Assembly (NCBI GenBank): GCA_963732375.1
Contig: CAVSZE010000002.1
Span: 124,001-188,000, forward strand
Direction: 5' to 3'
From: RPQJ01 sp963732375
GTDB lineage: Bacteria; Pseudomonadota; Gammaproteobacteria; Steroidobacterales; Steroidobacteraceae
Length of the DNA: 64,000 bases
Shown piece by piece: positions 8,314 to 18,186 of this stretch. Position 1 is the stretch's first letter. Each line of letters begins with the position of its first letter. The notes below the pieces were generated by a model. It was not told the origin of the DNA. It saw only the letters and a list, made by a program, of their open reading frames with translations, and did no database searches. The position numbers were made by a program, and so were the translations under genes.

Positions 8314-9924
8314 CTACCCCAACTCGCAACCCTGGTAGCCGTTCCGCGCGACCGCTGCGCATTGCTCGACGTAGGTGGGAAATCCCGCCGCAAACGGCAT
8401 GAACACCCTGGGCTTGCCCGGAATGTTCGCACCCAGGTACCACGAGTTGCAGCTGAGCAGCACCGTGTGCTCGGCCACTGCGTTCACGAGACCCACCCAG
8501 GCGGCCTCGGCCTGGTCGGTGGCATCGATGGTCGCGTGGCCATGCGCATCCAGATAGGAGATGCACTCTGCAATCCAGTCAACGTGATGCTCGATCGACT
8601 TGATCACGTTGGTGAACGCGGAGCTGCTGCCGGGCCCCGCGATGTGAAACATGTTCGGGAATCCCGCGACCATGAGTCCCAGGTAGTTGCGCGGCCCCGC
8701 CTGCCACTTCTGCTGGATGGTCAGCCCGCCGCGGCCCCGCAGGTCCATCCGGGTCAGCGCGCCGGTCATCGCATCGAACCCTGTCGCCAGGACCAGCGCG
8801 TCGATCACGTGCTCCTGGCCGCCAACTCTCACGCCGGAAGGCGTGACTTCCTCGATCGGATGCTCGGCGACGTCAACGAGCCGAACGTTCGGCCGATTAT
8901 AGGTCTCGTAGTACCCCGTCCCGACCGACAGGCGCTTGCAGCCGATCGGATAACCGGGCGACAGTCGTCGCGCAGTCTCCGGATCGCGCACGATCGAATG
9001 AATCTTCTTCCTCAAGAACTCCGCCGCCACCTGATTTGCCCTTGGATCGATCGGCAGGTCCGCGAATGCCCTCAGGAAACTGAACCCACCGATTCGCCAG
9101 CGCTCCTCGTAGACCGCCTCGCGGGTCGCCTCGTCGGTCGAAAACGTCGTCTCTGCCGCCGTCGTCCAATCCGACCCGAGAGCGCCGAACATGGCGCGGT
9201 TACGCGCCCGGAATCCCGCATAGTCCGCCTTGATGCGCGCCTCGTACGCTGGGTCGAGAGGTCCGTTGTGCGCCGGCACCACGTAGACCGGCGTGCGCTG
9301 AAACACCTTGAGTTCCTTCGCCTGCTCCGCGATCAGGGGGATCACCTGCACGCCGGAAGATCCCGTCCCGATGACCCCCACCCGGCGGCCCGTGAAGTCG
9401 ATGGCCTCGTGCGGCCAGTGCGCCGTGTGATACGTGGGACCCGCGAAGGACTCGAGACCCGGGATGCGTGGCAGGTTCGGTACCGATAAACCCCCTGTCG
9501 CCAGCACCAGGAAACGCGATGTCCAGGTGTCGCCGGTCTCCGACCGTGTCCGCCAGCAGCCCGCGGCCTCGTCGAATTCCGCCCCGGCGATGCGCGTGTT
9601 GAGTTGAATCCCGTCCCGCAGCGCGAAGCGGTCCGCCACGTGGTTCGCATACGCAAGAAGTTCCCGTTGTGGCGCATAGCGCTCGGTCCAATGCCACTCC
9701 TGCTGCAACTCCTCGGAGAACTCGAACGAGTACTCCATGCTCTGGATATCGACGCGCGCGCCCGGATAACGGTTGTGCCACCAGGTGCCACCGACGCTCG
9801 GCGCGGATTCGATGGCCAGCGCTCGCAGCCCGTGCTGGCGCGCCTTGTAGAGCGCATAGAGTCCGGCGAATCCGGCACCGACAATCAGCAGGTCCAGCCC
9901 CAAACCTGTCTTCGACTCCGTCAT
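8314..9924 (-). CDS. Baeyer-Villiger-type flavin monooxygenase
   Basis: This 536-residue flavoprotein has an N-terminal FAD Rossmann motif (GAGFAGLYALYKARQHG, about residues 17-33) and the second NADPH motif GTGSSGVQVIP. The segment FAGPTYHTAHWP matches the Baeyer-Villiger monooxygenase fingerprint FxGxxxHxxxW(P/D). These enzymes insert oxygen next to a ketone, giving an ester or lactone, with NADPH and O2. The start ATG lies at 9924. It is divergent from an epoxide-hydrolase-like gene (10050) across about 125 bases. Product hydrolysis by that neighbour is plausible inference. The ketone substrate cannot be told; cyclic, steroid and aryl ketones are all possible. Confidence 0.85.
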   Translation of the reverse strand: MTESKTGLGLDLLIVGAGFAGLYALYKARQHGLRALAIESAPSVGGTWWHNRYPGARVDIQSMEYSFEFSEELQQEWHWTERYAPQRELLAYANHVADRFALRDGIQLNTRIAGAEFDEAAGCWRTRSETGDTWTSRFLVLATGGLSVPNLPRIPGLESFAGPTYHTAHWPHEAIDFTGRRVGVIGTGSSGVQVIPLIAEQAKELKVFQRTPVYVVPAHNGPLDPAYEARIKADYAGFRARNRAMFGALGSDWTTAAETTFSTDEATREAVYEERWRIGGFSFLRAFADLPIDPRANQVAAEFLRKKIHSIVRDPETARRLSPGYPIGCKRLSVGTGYYETYNRPNVRLVDVAEHPIEEVTPSGVRVGGQEHVIDALVLATGFDAMTGALTRMDLRGRGGLTIQQKWQAGPRNYLGLMVAGFPNMFHIAGPGSSSAFTNVIKSIEHHVDWIAECISYLDAHGHATIDATDQAEAAWVGLVNAVAEHTVLLSCNSWYLGANIPGKPRVFMPFAAGFPTYVEQCAAVARNGYQGCELG

Positions 9925-10049
9925 GTCTCCCCCGTCGGGTCGCGTTCGTTAGCAGAATACGCCCGGTTCGCGATCCTTCAACACGCCGCAACGGCCCACC
10001 TTCCCGGTCCCGTGCCCAACCACACCCGACGACGATAGGATGCCTGCTC

Positions 10050-10934
10050 ATGAAACACCTGCGCGCGAACAGCATCGACTTCGCATACCTGGAGAAAGGA
10101 ACCGGTCCACTGGTCCTGTTGCTGCACGGTTTTCCGGACAATGCCCGCTCGTGGGAGCACCAGCTGCCGGCGCTGGCCTCGGCGGGTTACCGCACCGTGG
10201 CGCCGAACCTGCGCGGCTATCCACCGAGCGAGATCCCGACCGAGGGCTATTACGACCGTGCCACGCTCGCCGCGGACGTCGCCGACCTGATCCGCCAGCT
10301 GGGCGGCGGTCAACGCGTGCACCTGATTGGCCAGGACTGGGGCGCCGCGATCGCCTATGGCGTCCTCGCCGCGTTCCCCGAGCTGATCGACCGCGCGGTC
10401 GTGATGGCAGTGCCACACGCCGCCGCGGTGGCAAAAAGCATCCTCGATGCTCGACATGTGCATCACTCATTTCACTGGTGGTTCTTCCAGCTGCCCGGGC
10501 TGCCGGAGCAGGCGCTCGCCGCGAACGACTTCGCCTTCATCGACTACCTGTGGCGCCACTGGTCCGCACCCGGCCACGAGGACACCGCGCACATCGCCGA
10601 CATCAAGCGGATGCTGGCGGAGCCCGGCGCATTGACGGCCACACTCTCCTATTACCGCGCCATGTTCGACCCGGCCAAAGCCGATCCGCACCTCGAGACC
10701 CTGCGCCAGTCGATGAATCGGCCGATCTCCGTGCCGACACTCGCACTCTGCGGCGGCGTCGATCCGCGCGCCGAGCTGATGCAGGACCAGGCGCAGTATT
10801 TCACCAGCGAGTATCGCTTCGAACTGGTGCCCGGCGCCGGACACTTCCTGCATCGTGAACAACCCGCAGACGTGAACCGACGGATCCTCGACTGGCTCAA
10901 GCCCGCGGCGGGCGAACGCTCACCGAACCGCTGA
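10050..10934 (+). CDS. Epoxide-hydrolase-like alpha/beta hydrolase
   Basis: The 294-residue alpha/beta-hydrolase has the HGFPDN oxyanion motif (HGxP, typical of epoxide hydrolases and haloalkane dehalogenases) and the nucleophile elbow GQDWG with Asp. The His motif GAGHFLHREQP lies near the C-terminus. An Asp nucleophile plus HGxP points to epoxide hydrolase rather than a serine esterase. A longer frame exists, but ATG at 10050 is preceded by AGGA nine bases upstream and matches the family N-terminus. No signal peptide. It is divergent from the Baeyer-Villiger-type monooxygenase, so both may serve one oxidative catabolic route; alternatively it handles a separate epoxide. Confidence 0.85.
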   Translation: MKHLRANSIDFAYLEKGTGPLVLLLHGFPDNARSWEHQLPALASAGYRTVAPNLRGYPPSEIPTEGYYDRATLAADVADLIRQLGGGQRVHLIGQDWGAAIAYGVLAAFPELIDRAVVMAVPHAAAVAKSILDARHVHHSFHWWFFQLPGLPEQALAANDFAFIDYLWRHWSAPGHEDTAHIADIKRMLAEPGALTATLSYYRAMFDPAKADPHLETLRQSMNRPISVPTLALCGGVDPRAELMQDQAQYFTSEYRFELVPGAGHFLHREQPADVNRRILDWLKPAAGERSPNR

Positions 10935-10988
10935 TATCCGTGTCACGACGGTGTCAGTGACCCGGCTTCACCCAGGATTCGCCGCCTC

Positions 10989-11495
10989 CTAACCCCCGAG
11001 GAAATCCACCTTCCCGATAGCTACACCGTTGTGACGCAGGATGTTGTAGGCCGTCGTGACGTGGAAGAAGAAGTTCGGCAGCACGAAGTCCGCGATGTAG
11101 CTCGCGCCCGTGAACTTCACCTCGTGCGGCCCGAGCTTGAGCTCGATCGGGCGACTTTCCGACCCGGCGAAATCCTCCGGCGCAAAGCTCGCGAGATAGT
11201 CGATGGCCTTCCCGAGTCGCTCGTGGACCTCGGCAAACGTCGTCTCCTCGTCCGGCCACGACGGCACCGGTCTTCCGGTGAGGCGCGCGGCCGCACCCTT
11301 CGCAGTATCAGTCGCCACGCAAATCTGGAAGATGAACGGCCGCATGTTCGGGTACAGCCGCGCCTGGATCAGCGTCTCAGGCTCCAGGTTCTTGTCAGCC
11401 GCAACGTACACTTCCGCCTTGCTGACGATGGAATCGAGGTTCCTGAGCGAATGCTGCATGGTCGCGATGGCGAGGTCGTAAACGAGGTTGCTCAT
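10989..11495 (-). CDS. DUF1993 domain protein
   Basis: The product is 168 residues and fits DUF1993 along its whole length, with segments such as YPNMRPFIFQICVATDTAK and NFFFHVTTAYNILRHNGV. The family is a four-helix DinB-like fold of unknown function; in structural terms some members may bind a metal through His residues. I chose ATG at 11495, because the upstream extension is Arg-rich and lies between promoters. The protein is soluble with no signal peptide. It is convergent with the epoxide-hydrolase-like gene, with about 50 bases between the stops. Confidence 0.8.
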   Translation of the reverse strand: MSNLVYDLAIATMQHSLRNLDSIVSKAEVYVAADKNLEPETLIQARLYPNMRPFIFQICVATDTAKGAAARLTGRPVPSWPDEETTFAEVHERLGKAIDYLASFAPEDFAGSESRPIELKLGPHEVKFTGASYIADFVLPNFFFHVTTAYNILRHNGVAIGKVDFLGG

Positions 11496-11635
11496 GGCGA
11501 CAGGCCTCCAACGTATGGGAACGGAAGCATAGATCCGCCCGCGAGCGCTGGATAGCGCATTTCCGGGACATTGCACCCTCCGCCTCTCTGCCGCACCCTG
11601 CACCACCTCTTGCTGGCGCGTGATCTAATACCCCC

Positions 11636-12391
11636 ATGATCGCCACCCTCGATGTTCTGAACTCCTCGCTGGCATCCACCCTGCGCCTCTGGCGCGGCAC
11701 CAACGCACGCGGCTCAGCAAAGCAACCCGCGAAGCATCTCGAGCTCTATGAGTTCGAGGCCTGCCCGTACTGCCGCCTGGTTCGCGAGGCACTCACCGAA
11801 CTCGACCTCGACGTACGTATCTACCCGACGCCGCACGGCGGGAAGCGCTTCCGCCCGAAGGTCGCAGCGATGGGCGGCAAGCAGCAGTTTCCGTTCCTCG
11901 TGGATCCGAACAGCGGCGAGTCGATGTACGAGTCGGCCGACATCATCGACTACCTTTATCGGAGCTACGCGGGGAGGCCCGCGCCCACGCGCCTGCTGCG
12001 GCCACTCGACGTCTCCCTGTCCGTGCTGGCCTCGATCCCGCGATTTCGCGCCGGCGCGCAGGTCCGACCCTCGCGGGCGCCGAAGCGGCCACTGGAACTC
12101 TTCAGCTTCGAGTCGAGCCCCTACTCACGGCGCGTGCGCGAGCTGCTCTGCGAACTCGAACTGCCCTACCTGCTGCGCAGCACCGGTAAGGCAACCTGGC
12201 AGGACCTCGGACCACCGATCCTTCGCGCAACCCTGTTCCCGGAACTGCCCGTGCGCGGACGCACACGGACCGAACTGCTCGAGCGTGCCGGCAAGGTCCA
12301 GGTGCCGTACCTGGTAGATCCGAACACTGGCGAAGCGCTATTCGAGTCGGAAGCGATCCGCAGCTACCTGGTAGCCACATACGCCAGGTGA
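11636..12391 (+). CDS. Tandem GST N-terminal (glutaredoxin-like) protein
   Basis: The 251-residue product contains two thioredoxin-fold GST-N domains in tandem. The first (about residues 34-110) has an intact CPYC motif (ECEACPYCR-like context, Cys43 and Cys46). The second (about 150-250) has SPYS at the same place, so both redox cysteines are lost. Each half ends with the shared pattern VPYL/FPFLVDPN-GE plus ESADII/ESEAIR, the glutathione-binding Ser/Asp region. No alpha-helical GST-C domain is present. It may act as a glutathione-dependent reductase or binding protein. The start is ATG at 11636, with no clear ribosome site. It is transcribed alone. Confidence 0.75.
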   Translation: MIATLDVLNSSLASTLRLWRGTNARGSAKQPAKHLELYEFEACPYCRLVREALTELDLDVRIYPTPHGGKRFRPKVAAMGGKQQFPFLVDPNSGESMYESADIIDYLYRSYAGRPAPTRLLRPLDVSLSVLASIPRFRAGAQVRPSRAPKRPLELFSFESSPYSRRVRELLCELELPYLLRSTGKATWQDLGPPILRATLFPELPVRGRTRTELLERAGKVQVPYLVDPNTGEALFESEAIRSYLVATYAR

Positions 12392-12421
12392 CCCACTCAT
12401 CAATGCACGCCCGCCCCGACC

Positions 12422-12535
12422 TTACCGATCCGCCGGCGCGTGAAAAATCCTGAGCACGGGCACATCCGTGCCGGCAATTTCGTAGCGGCCTTCATACTTC
12501 TGCACCAGCACCCGGCGCACCGCCGCCATCCCCAT
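12422..12535 (-). pseudogene. RelE/ParE toxin C-terminal remnant
   Basis: A minus-strand reading frame ending at a TAA at 12422-12424 translates to a tail reading VQKYEGRYEIAGTDVPVLRI then FHAPADR. This closely resembles the C-terminal strand of RelE/ParE-superfamily toxins (x-YEGRYEI-x-VLRIFHxxxDR). Upstream of it the frame does not look like the rest of a toxin, and no antitoxin gene is adjacent. I read it as the last ~30 codons of a decayed toxin. The nearest in-frame ATG, used for the left bound, is probably not a real start. The call depends on a short match, so it needs a profile search. Confidence 0.5.
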
Positions 12536-12572
12536 ACAGCACACCGCCCCTCGCACCGCGACCACGGAATCA

Positions 12573-13415
12573 ATGAAAACCCCAGCAGCACTGCAACCCC
12601 TGATCGACGACGGCGTGATCGACGAAGTCATCCTTTCACTGAAAAGCGGCAAGGAAGCGACCGTCTACCTGGTGCGCTCAGGCACGGAGATGCGCTGCGC
12701 CAAGGTCTACCGGAACATGGCACAGCGTAGCTTCCAGAAGCGCGCCCAGTACCAGGAGGGGCGGAAAGTCCGCGGCAGCCGGCAGGCCCGCGCGATCGGG
12801 AAGAGCACCGCGTTCGGTCGCTCGGAACAGGAAGCCGCCTGGAAAAATGCCGAGGTGGACGCGCTGTACCAGCTCGTTTCCGCTGGAGTGCGCGTGCCAA
12901 AGCCGCACGGCTATTTCGATGGCGTCCTCATCATGGAGTTGGTGACGGACGCGGACGGGAACCCCGCGCCCCGACTGGGGGAGGTGCATCTTTCTCCGGA
13001 GATCGCCCGCGAGTACCACGGCTTCCTGATACGGCAGGTCGTGCGCATGCTGTGCATTGGACTCATCCACGGCGACCTCTCGGAATTCAACGTGCTGGTC
13101 GCTCCCGACGGCCCCGTGATCATCGACCTCCCGCAGGCCGTCAATGCGGCCGGTAACAACGCTGCGCGGGCGTTACTCGAACGGGACGTGAACAACCTGC
13201 GGTCTTCTCTCGGTCGCTTTGCGCCGGGGTTGCTCGTCACCGAGTTTGCCAGGGAAATGTGGTCGTTGTTCGAGCAGGGCGAACTGCGACCGGAAAGCGC
13301 GCTCACCGGGGTATTCGCGCCCGATGAGACCGTCGTCGATCCGGACAGCGTCATGATCGTCATCGACGATGCGCGCGAAGAAGAAATACAGCGTCGGCTG
13401 CGGCTGGTCGGCTAG
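12573..13415 (+). CDS. RIO-family protein kinase
   Basis: This 280-residue protein has an intact RIO1-type kinase core: the N-lobe Lys region KEATVYLVRSG with AKVYR, the catalytic loop HGDLSEFNVLV (Asp as base), and the metal loop IIDLPQ. RIO kinases are atypical Ser/Thr kinases or ATPases that in archaea and eukaryotes act in 40S ribosome maturation. Bacterial members are less well understood. The N-terminus MKTPAALQPLIDDGVIDEVI supplies the short winged-helix-like or N-terminal extension region. ATG at 12573 was taken. The upstream gene is a toxin remnant on the opposite strand. The C-terminus ends in a basic helix. Confidence 0.85.
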   Translation: MKTPAALQPLIDDGVIDEVILSLKSGKEATVYLVRSGTEMRCAKVYRNMAQRSFQKRAQYQEGRKVRGSRQARAIGKSTAFGRSEQEAAWKNAEVDALYQLVSAGVRVPKPHGYFDGVLIMELVTDADGNPAPRLGEVHLSPEIAREYHGFLIRQVVRMLCIGLIHGDLSEFNVLVAPDGPVIIDLPQAVNAAGNNAARALLERDVNNLRSSLGRFAPGLLVTEFAREMWSLFEQGELRPESALTGVFAPDETVVDPDSVMIVIDDAREEEIQRRLRLVG

Positions 13416-13507
13416 CCGATATGCTTCGCTCGCCGCGGAGGATGTAAACGAGGCCGATGGTCCCGGTACGGATCAACTAGCCCGCGAATGCAATTGCGAA
13501 ACCGAGC

Positions 13508-15028
<1,521 letters not shown>

Positions 15029-15173
15029 GGGATTGTGCGGCTGGTCCGGCCCGCTACGTTAGCAGGAATGCGCGGTCCTGGCCGTTCCAGTGCTGCTTCT
15101 CGTTTGCGCCGGCGAGTCGCATACTCTGCCGCTCCCCAGGACCTGGACCCCGGATTTGCGCATCGAACTCGTG

Positions 15174-15584
15174 ATGAGCCTGTTCGCCGGCATCAGCGGC
15201 GGATTGGCGGGATTCGTATGGAGCTGGCTGGTGTCGGCCCCGTGGATCGCCCGCAGCGGTGGCGGACCACACGGCAGCTCTGACAATGCGCCGCTTGCAC
15301 GGCAGGTCGCGGCAGCGGCGCTGTTCGCATTCGCCGGCGCGGCCCTCGGATTCCTTTACTGGTTGGGCTGGGGGCTGATTTCCCTGGTGAATGCCCCGTG
15401 GTACGCGGCAGGCCTGCTGTTCGGCGGACTGGCGTGGGCCGGCATTGCGATGCCGCTGATCGGCGCGCTGGCACTCAGGCTGCGCGGATTCGGCGGGACC
15501 GCGCTGGTGCTCAGCGTGGAATGGCTGGTGACCTGCGCGGCGATAGGCTTGTCCTGCGCGCAGGCCTGGCAGCGCTACTCCTGA
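15174..15584 (+). CDS. Small integral membrane protein
   Basis: This 136-residue product has four hydrophobic segments (FAGISGGLAGFVWSWLV, VAAAALFAFAGAALGFLYWL, AGLLFGGLAWAGIAMPLIGALAL, TALVLSVEWLVTCAAIGLS). I see no catalytic motif. I chose the ATG at 15174 because the coding sequence before it looks non-membrane. A GTG at 15090 is an alternative that adds 28 residues. I do not recognise the family; it resembles the small conserved membrane proteins of unknown function often found beside biosynthetic genes. A GC-rich hairpin follows the stop, which is convergent with the next gene. Confidence 0.6.
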   Translation: MSLFAGISGGLAGFVWSWLVSAPWIARSGGGPHGSSDNAPLARQVAAAALFAFAGAALGFLYWLGWGLISLVNAPWYAAGLLFGGLAWAGIAMPLIGALALRLRGFGGTALVLSVEWLVTCAAIGLSCAQAWQRYS

Positions 15585-15589
15585 GCCCG

Positions 15590-15608
15590 GCGGCGCCCGA
15601 GGCGCCGC
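15590..15608. terminator. Hairpin between convergent genes
   Basis: GCGGCGCC and GGCGCCGC form a perfect 8-bp stem around the loop CGA. It lies between the stops of two convergent genes (15584 and 15618), so it could end transcription from both sides. No T-run follows on either strand, so it may be Rho-assisted or may only shield the transcript end. Confidence 0.4.
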
Positions 15609-15617
15609 GGCCTGGCT

Positions 15618-16424
15618 TCAGCGGTCGAGGAAATCCCTGGCGTAACGCGCCACCTCACCCGCTCCCGCATCGAGCAGGCCGCCGTCCTGTTCCGGCATGT
15701 CCACACGGCGACTCTCGTGGATCAGCGTACATGCCCGTGCGCACATGTCCCAGAACTCGTCGCGCGGCCGCAGCACCATCGCCGGCTGCCGCAGCAGCGG
15801 CAGGCGCTCGCCGGCCGGATAGTTCGCAGCCGCTGCCGACCCCCATGCCGCCGAGTCGCCGGCGCGCAACGCGCCCGCGAGATCCTCGGACACCCTCGGT
15901 ATCGTGGCGTTCGGGCCGCGCGAACGACGTATCCGCTGCCACTCCTCGACCAGGTGGCTTCCGTCCTCGCGCGCGCGCAGGGGCCAAGGACGCGAATTGA
16001 AAGTCTCGCGCTCCTTCGCGTCGTAGACCGGCACGCTGGCAAGCACGACGCGGCGAACCTGCTGCGGCCGGGCGAGCGCGAGTTCCACTGCAGCCGACGC
16101 GCCGCCCTGCCAGCCAAGCACGTCCACCTGCCGCAGGCGCAGCGTGTCGATCAGGTCGCCGACTGCGGCTGCGTACTCCGCCATCGAGGGCGCCGATTGC
16201 GGAGCGTCGGATTCGCCGTGACCGGGAAGGTCGGGCGCGTAGACGCTACGATCCTGGCCGAGGTCCGCAAGCAGCGGGCGGAACACGCGACCAGACAGCG
16301 GTGCCGGGTGGATGCATACCAGCGGCGTGAGTTCGTCGAAGCCGCCGCTGGACGGAAACGCGGTGCGCACGTGCATCTGCCCGTAACGGCAGTCGACGTA
16401 CATCTTTCGAAGGTGGACGGTCAC
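15618..16424 (-). CDS. Alpha/beta-hydrolase fold protein, no Ser nucleophile
   Basis: The fold is recognisable from the HP oxyanion loop (LVCIHPAPLSGR), the GHGESD strand-loop and the elbow VDVLGWQGGASAAVELA. At the elbow, canonical G-x-Ser-x-G is G-W-Gln-G-G, so the usual Ser/Cys/Asp nucleophile is missing. The His-containing C-terminus also lacks a clear GH-x(6)-P motif. The protein may therefore be non-hydrolytic or use another residue. I chose the GTG at 16424, which has AGGAAG ten bases upstream. The ATG at 16403 and longer frames are alternatives. About 268 residues, cytoplasmic. Confidence 0.65.
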   Translation of the reverse strand: MTVHLRKMYVDCRYGQMHVRTAFPSSGGFDELTPLVCIHPAPLSGRVFRPLLADLGQDRSVYAPDLPGHGESDAPQSAPSMAEYAAAVGDLIDTLRLRQVDVLGWQGGASAAVELALARPQQVRRVVLASVPVYDAKERETFNSRPWPLRAREDGSHLVEEWQRIRRSRGPNATIPRVSEDLAGALRAGDSAAWGSAAAANYPAGERLPLLRQPAMVLRPRDEFWDMCARACTLIHESRRVDMPEQDGGLLDAGAGEVARYARDFLDR

Positions 16425-16634
16425 GGGCTGGGACTTCCTGCTCTGCTGGCTGGAGATGCGCGCGGCTGCGCGGATGCTGGTGCGTGTCACTGGCGTTGGC
16501 CCTCGGATCTGGCTGCGGTTCGGGACGAATTCTCCGCGCCGCGGCTCCAGGTCACGTTGACTCAACTCTCACAAACAGGCCTCCTGACCTGACTTAATGC
16601 GCGCAACCAGGCGCGGCCGCTTATGTTGCACGCC

Positions 16635-18023
16635 TCAGGCAGAATCCAGGTACCACTCGTAATCGCGATCCGACACCAGCGCGCCGAACTTGTCGCACTC
16701 GTGCCGCTTGACTGCGAGGAAGACCTTCAGGAAATCCTCGCCGAGCGCCCAGGCGAGGAATTCCGAATCCGCAGCTCTCTCCAGTGCGGAGTGCCACTGT
16801 GTCGGGAGTTCCCCGTCCGGGTCCTGCGCGTAGCCGTTGCCCGTTACCGGTGGACCCGGGTCCATGCGGCCGTCGATGCCCCGTTGCATCGCGCCGAGCA
16901 CCAGCGCAGCGACGAGGTACGGATTCGCGTCGGCCCCCGCCACCCGATGCTCGACGTGCCGGCTCGCGGGCGGTCCCGCCGGGATCCGCAGGCTCACGGT
17001 ACGGTTGTTGACGCCCCAGGTCGGCGCGACCGGCGCGTAACTCATGGCCCGGAAGCGCCGGTAGGAGTTCGCGTGCGGCGCAAACACTGCCATGCCGTCG
17101 GCGAGGGTATCGCGCAAACCGCCGATGGCGTGGCGCAGCAACTCCGTGCCGGCCGGATCCTCGCTCGCGAAAGCGTTGGCCCCATCCACCCCGGCAAGAC
17201 TCGCGTGCAGGTGCATGCCGGTACCTGCCATGCCGGCGAAAGGCTTCGCCATGAAGCAGGCGATGAGGCCGTGGCGGCGCGCGATGCCGCGGATGGCACG
17301 CTTGAACAGCACCGCCTCGTCCACGGCGCGCAACGCATCGGCGCGGTGCTCGAGCGTAATCTCGAACTGCCCGGGCGCGTACTCGGACATCAGCGTGCGC
17401 ACCGGGAGGCCCTGCGCGCGAGCTGCGGCATACAGTTCGTCGAACAGCGGAGACATGTCGTCGAGCCGCCCCAGGCCATAGGCATCGATGTGGCTTCCCT
17501 TACGCCCGGTAACCAATCCGCCTGCAGGACACACCCGCCCATGATCGTCCCGCTCGAGCAGGTAGAACTCGAGTTCGACTGCCACGACCGGCGTGAACCC
17601 CGCGGCCGCGAACCGGTCGACCGCGCGGGCGAGCACGTGGCGCGGGTCGGCACCGGCGGGACGGCCGTCGAGTTCGAACATGGTGCCGAGTACCTGGGCC
17701 GTGGGCCGCTCGAGCCAGGGCGCACGCCACAGCGATCCCGGCACCGGACGGCAACACAGGTCGGCATCGCCCACCGCCCATACGAGGCCCGTCTCCTCGA
17801 CATCCTCGCCGGTGATGTCGAGGCCGAGGATCGAACCGGCGACGTTACGTCCGCTGCCGTACAGTGCCCTGAGTTCCTCGCGCGCAATGTTCTTGCCGCG
17901 GCCGACGCCGTTTGCGTCGGTGATCACGAGCTGCACTGCCTCGACGTCGGGATTTGCGTCGAGAAACGCCCGCGCCTCGTCCGGCAGGCCGGTCACCCGG
18001 CGCTCGTGGTCCGTTTCACCCAT
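16635..18023 (-). CDS. Glutamine synthetase family protein, PuuA-like
   Basis: This 462-residue protein has the glutamine synthetase fold: a beta-grasp N-domain (VEAVQLVITDANGVGRGK) and a catalytic domain with the metal-binding ELEFYLLE, the GHIDAYGL-like and GMHLHASL segments, and NNRTVSLRIP. It lacks the adenylylation loop of dodecameric GlnA, and sequence blocks such as EYAPGQFEITLEHRADAL fit the gamma-glutamylpolyamine synthetase/GlnA-like group. Expected chemistry is ATP-dependent ligation of glutamate to an amine. The ATG at 18023 was chosen over an upstream open extension that is Arg-rich. It is divergent from murB. No Puu-type neighbours are present, so its true substrate is open. Confidence 0.82.
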   Translation of the reverse strand: MGETDHERRVTGLPDEARAFLDANPDVEAVQLVITDANGVGRGKNIAREELRALYGSGRNVAGSILGLDITGEDVEETGLVWAVGDADLCCRPVPGSLWRAPWLERPTAQVLGTMFELDGRPAGADPRHVLARAVDRFAAAGFTPVVAVELEFYLLERDDHGRVCPAGGLVTGRKGSHIDAYGLGRLDDMSPLFDELYAAARAQGLPVRTLMSEYAPGQFEITLEHRADALRAVDEAVLFKRAIRGIARRHGLIACFMAKPFAGMAGTGMHLHASLAGVDGANAFASEDPAGTELLRHAIGGLRDTLADGMAVFAPHANSYRRFRAMSYAPVAPTWGVNNRTVSLRIPAGPPASRHVEHRVAGADANPYLVAALVLGAMQRGIDGRMDPGPPVTGNGYAQDPDGELPTQWHSALERAADSEFLAWALGEDFLKVFLAVKRHECDKFGALVSDRDYEWYLDSA

Positions 18024-18186
18024 GCCGGCGATAGTGAAGGAATCGCTTCGGCAGTGGCAAGCACGCTGCCCGGCGGTCGGCACAAGACCTCTAGTGTGAC
18101 GCCCGTCGGGCCGATGGTGACTGAGGAGCGCGAACTTTCCCGCGAGGTGCAAGAATAGCCGTCCATGCGCCTCGCGCCATACGAAC

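Noticed and set aside
16623..18158. Plus-strand open frame of 511 residues
   Set aside because: Lies entirely antisense to the glutamine synthetase-like gene with no recognisable domain.
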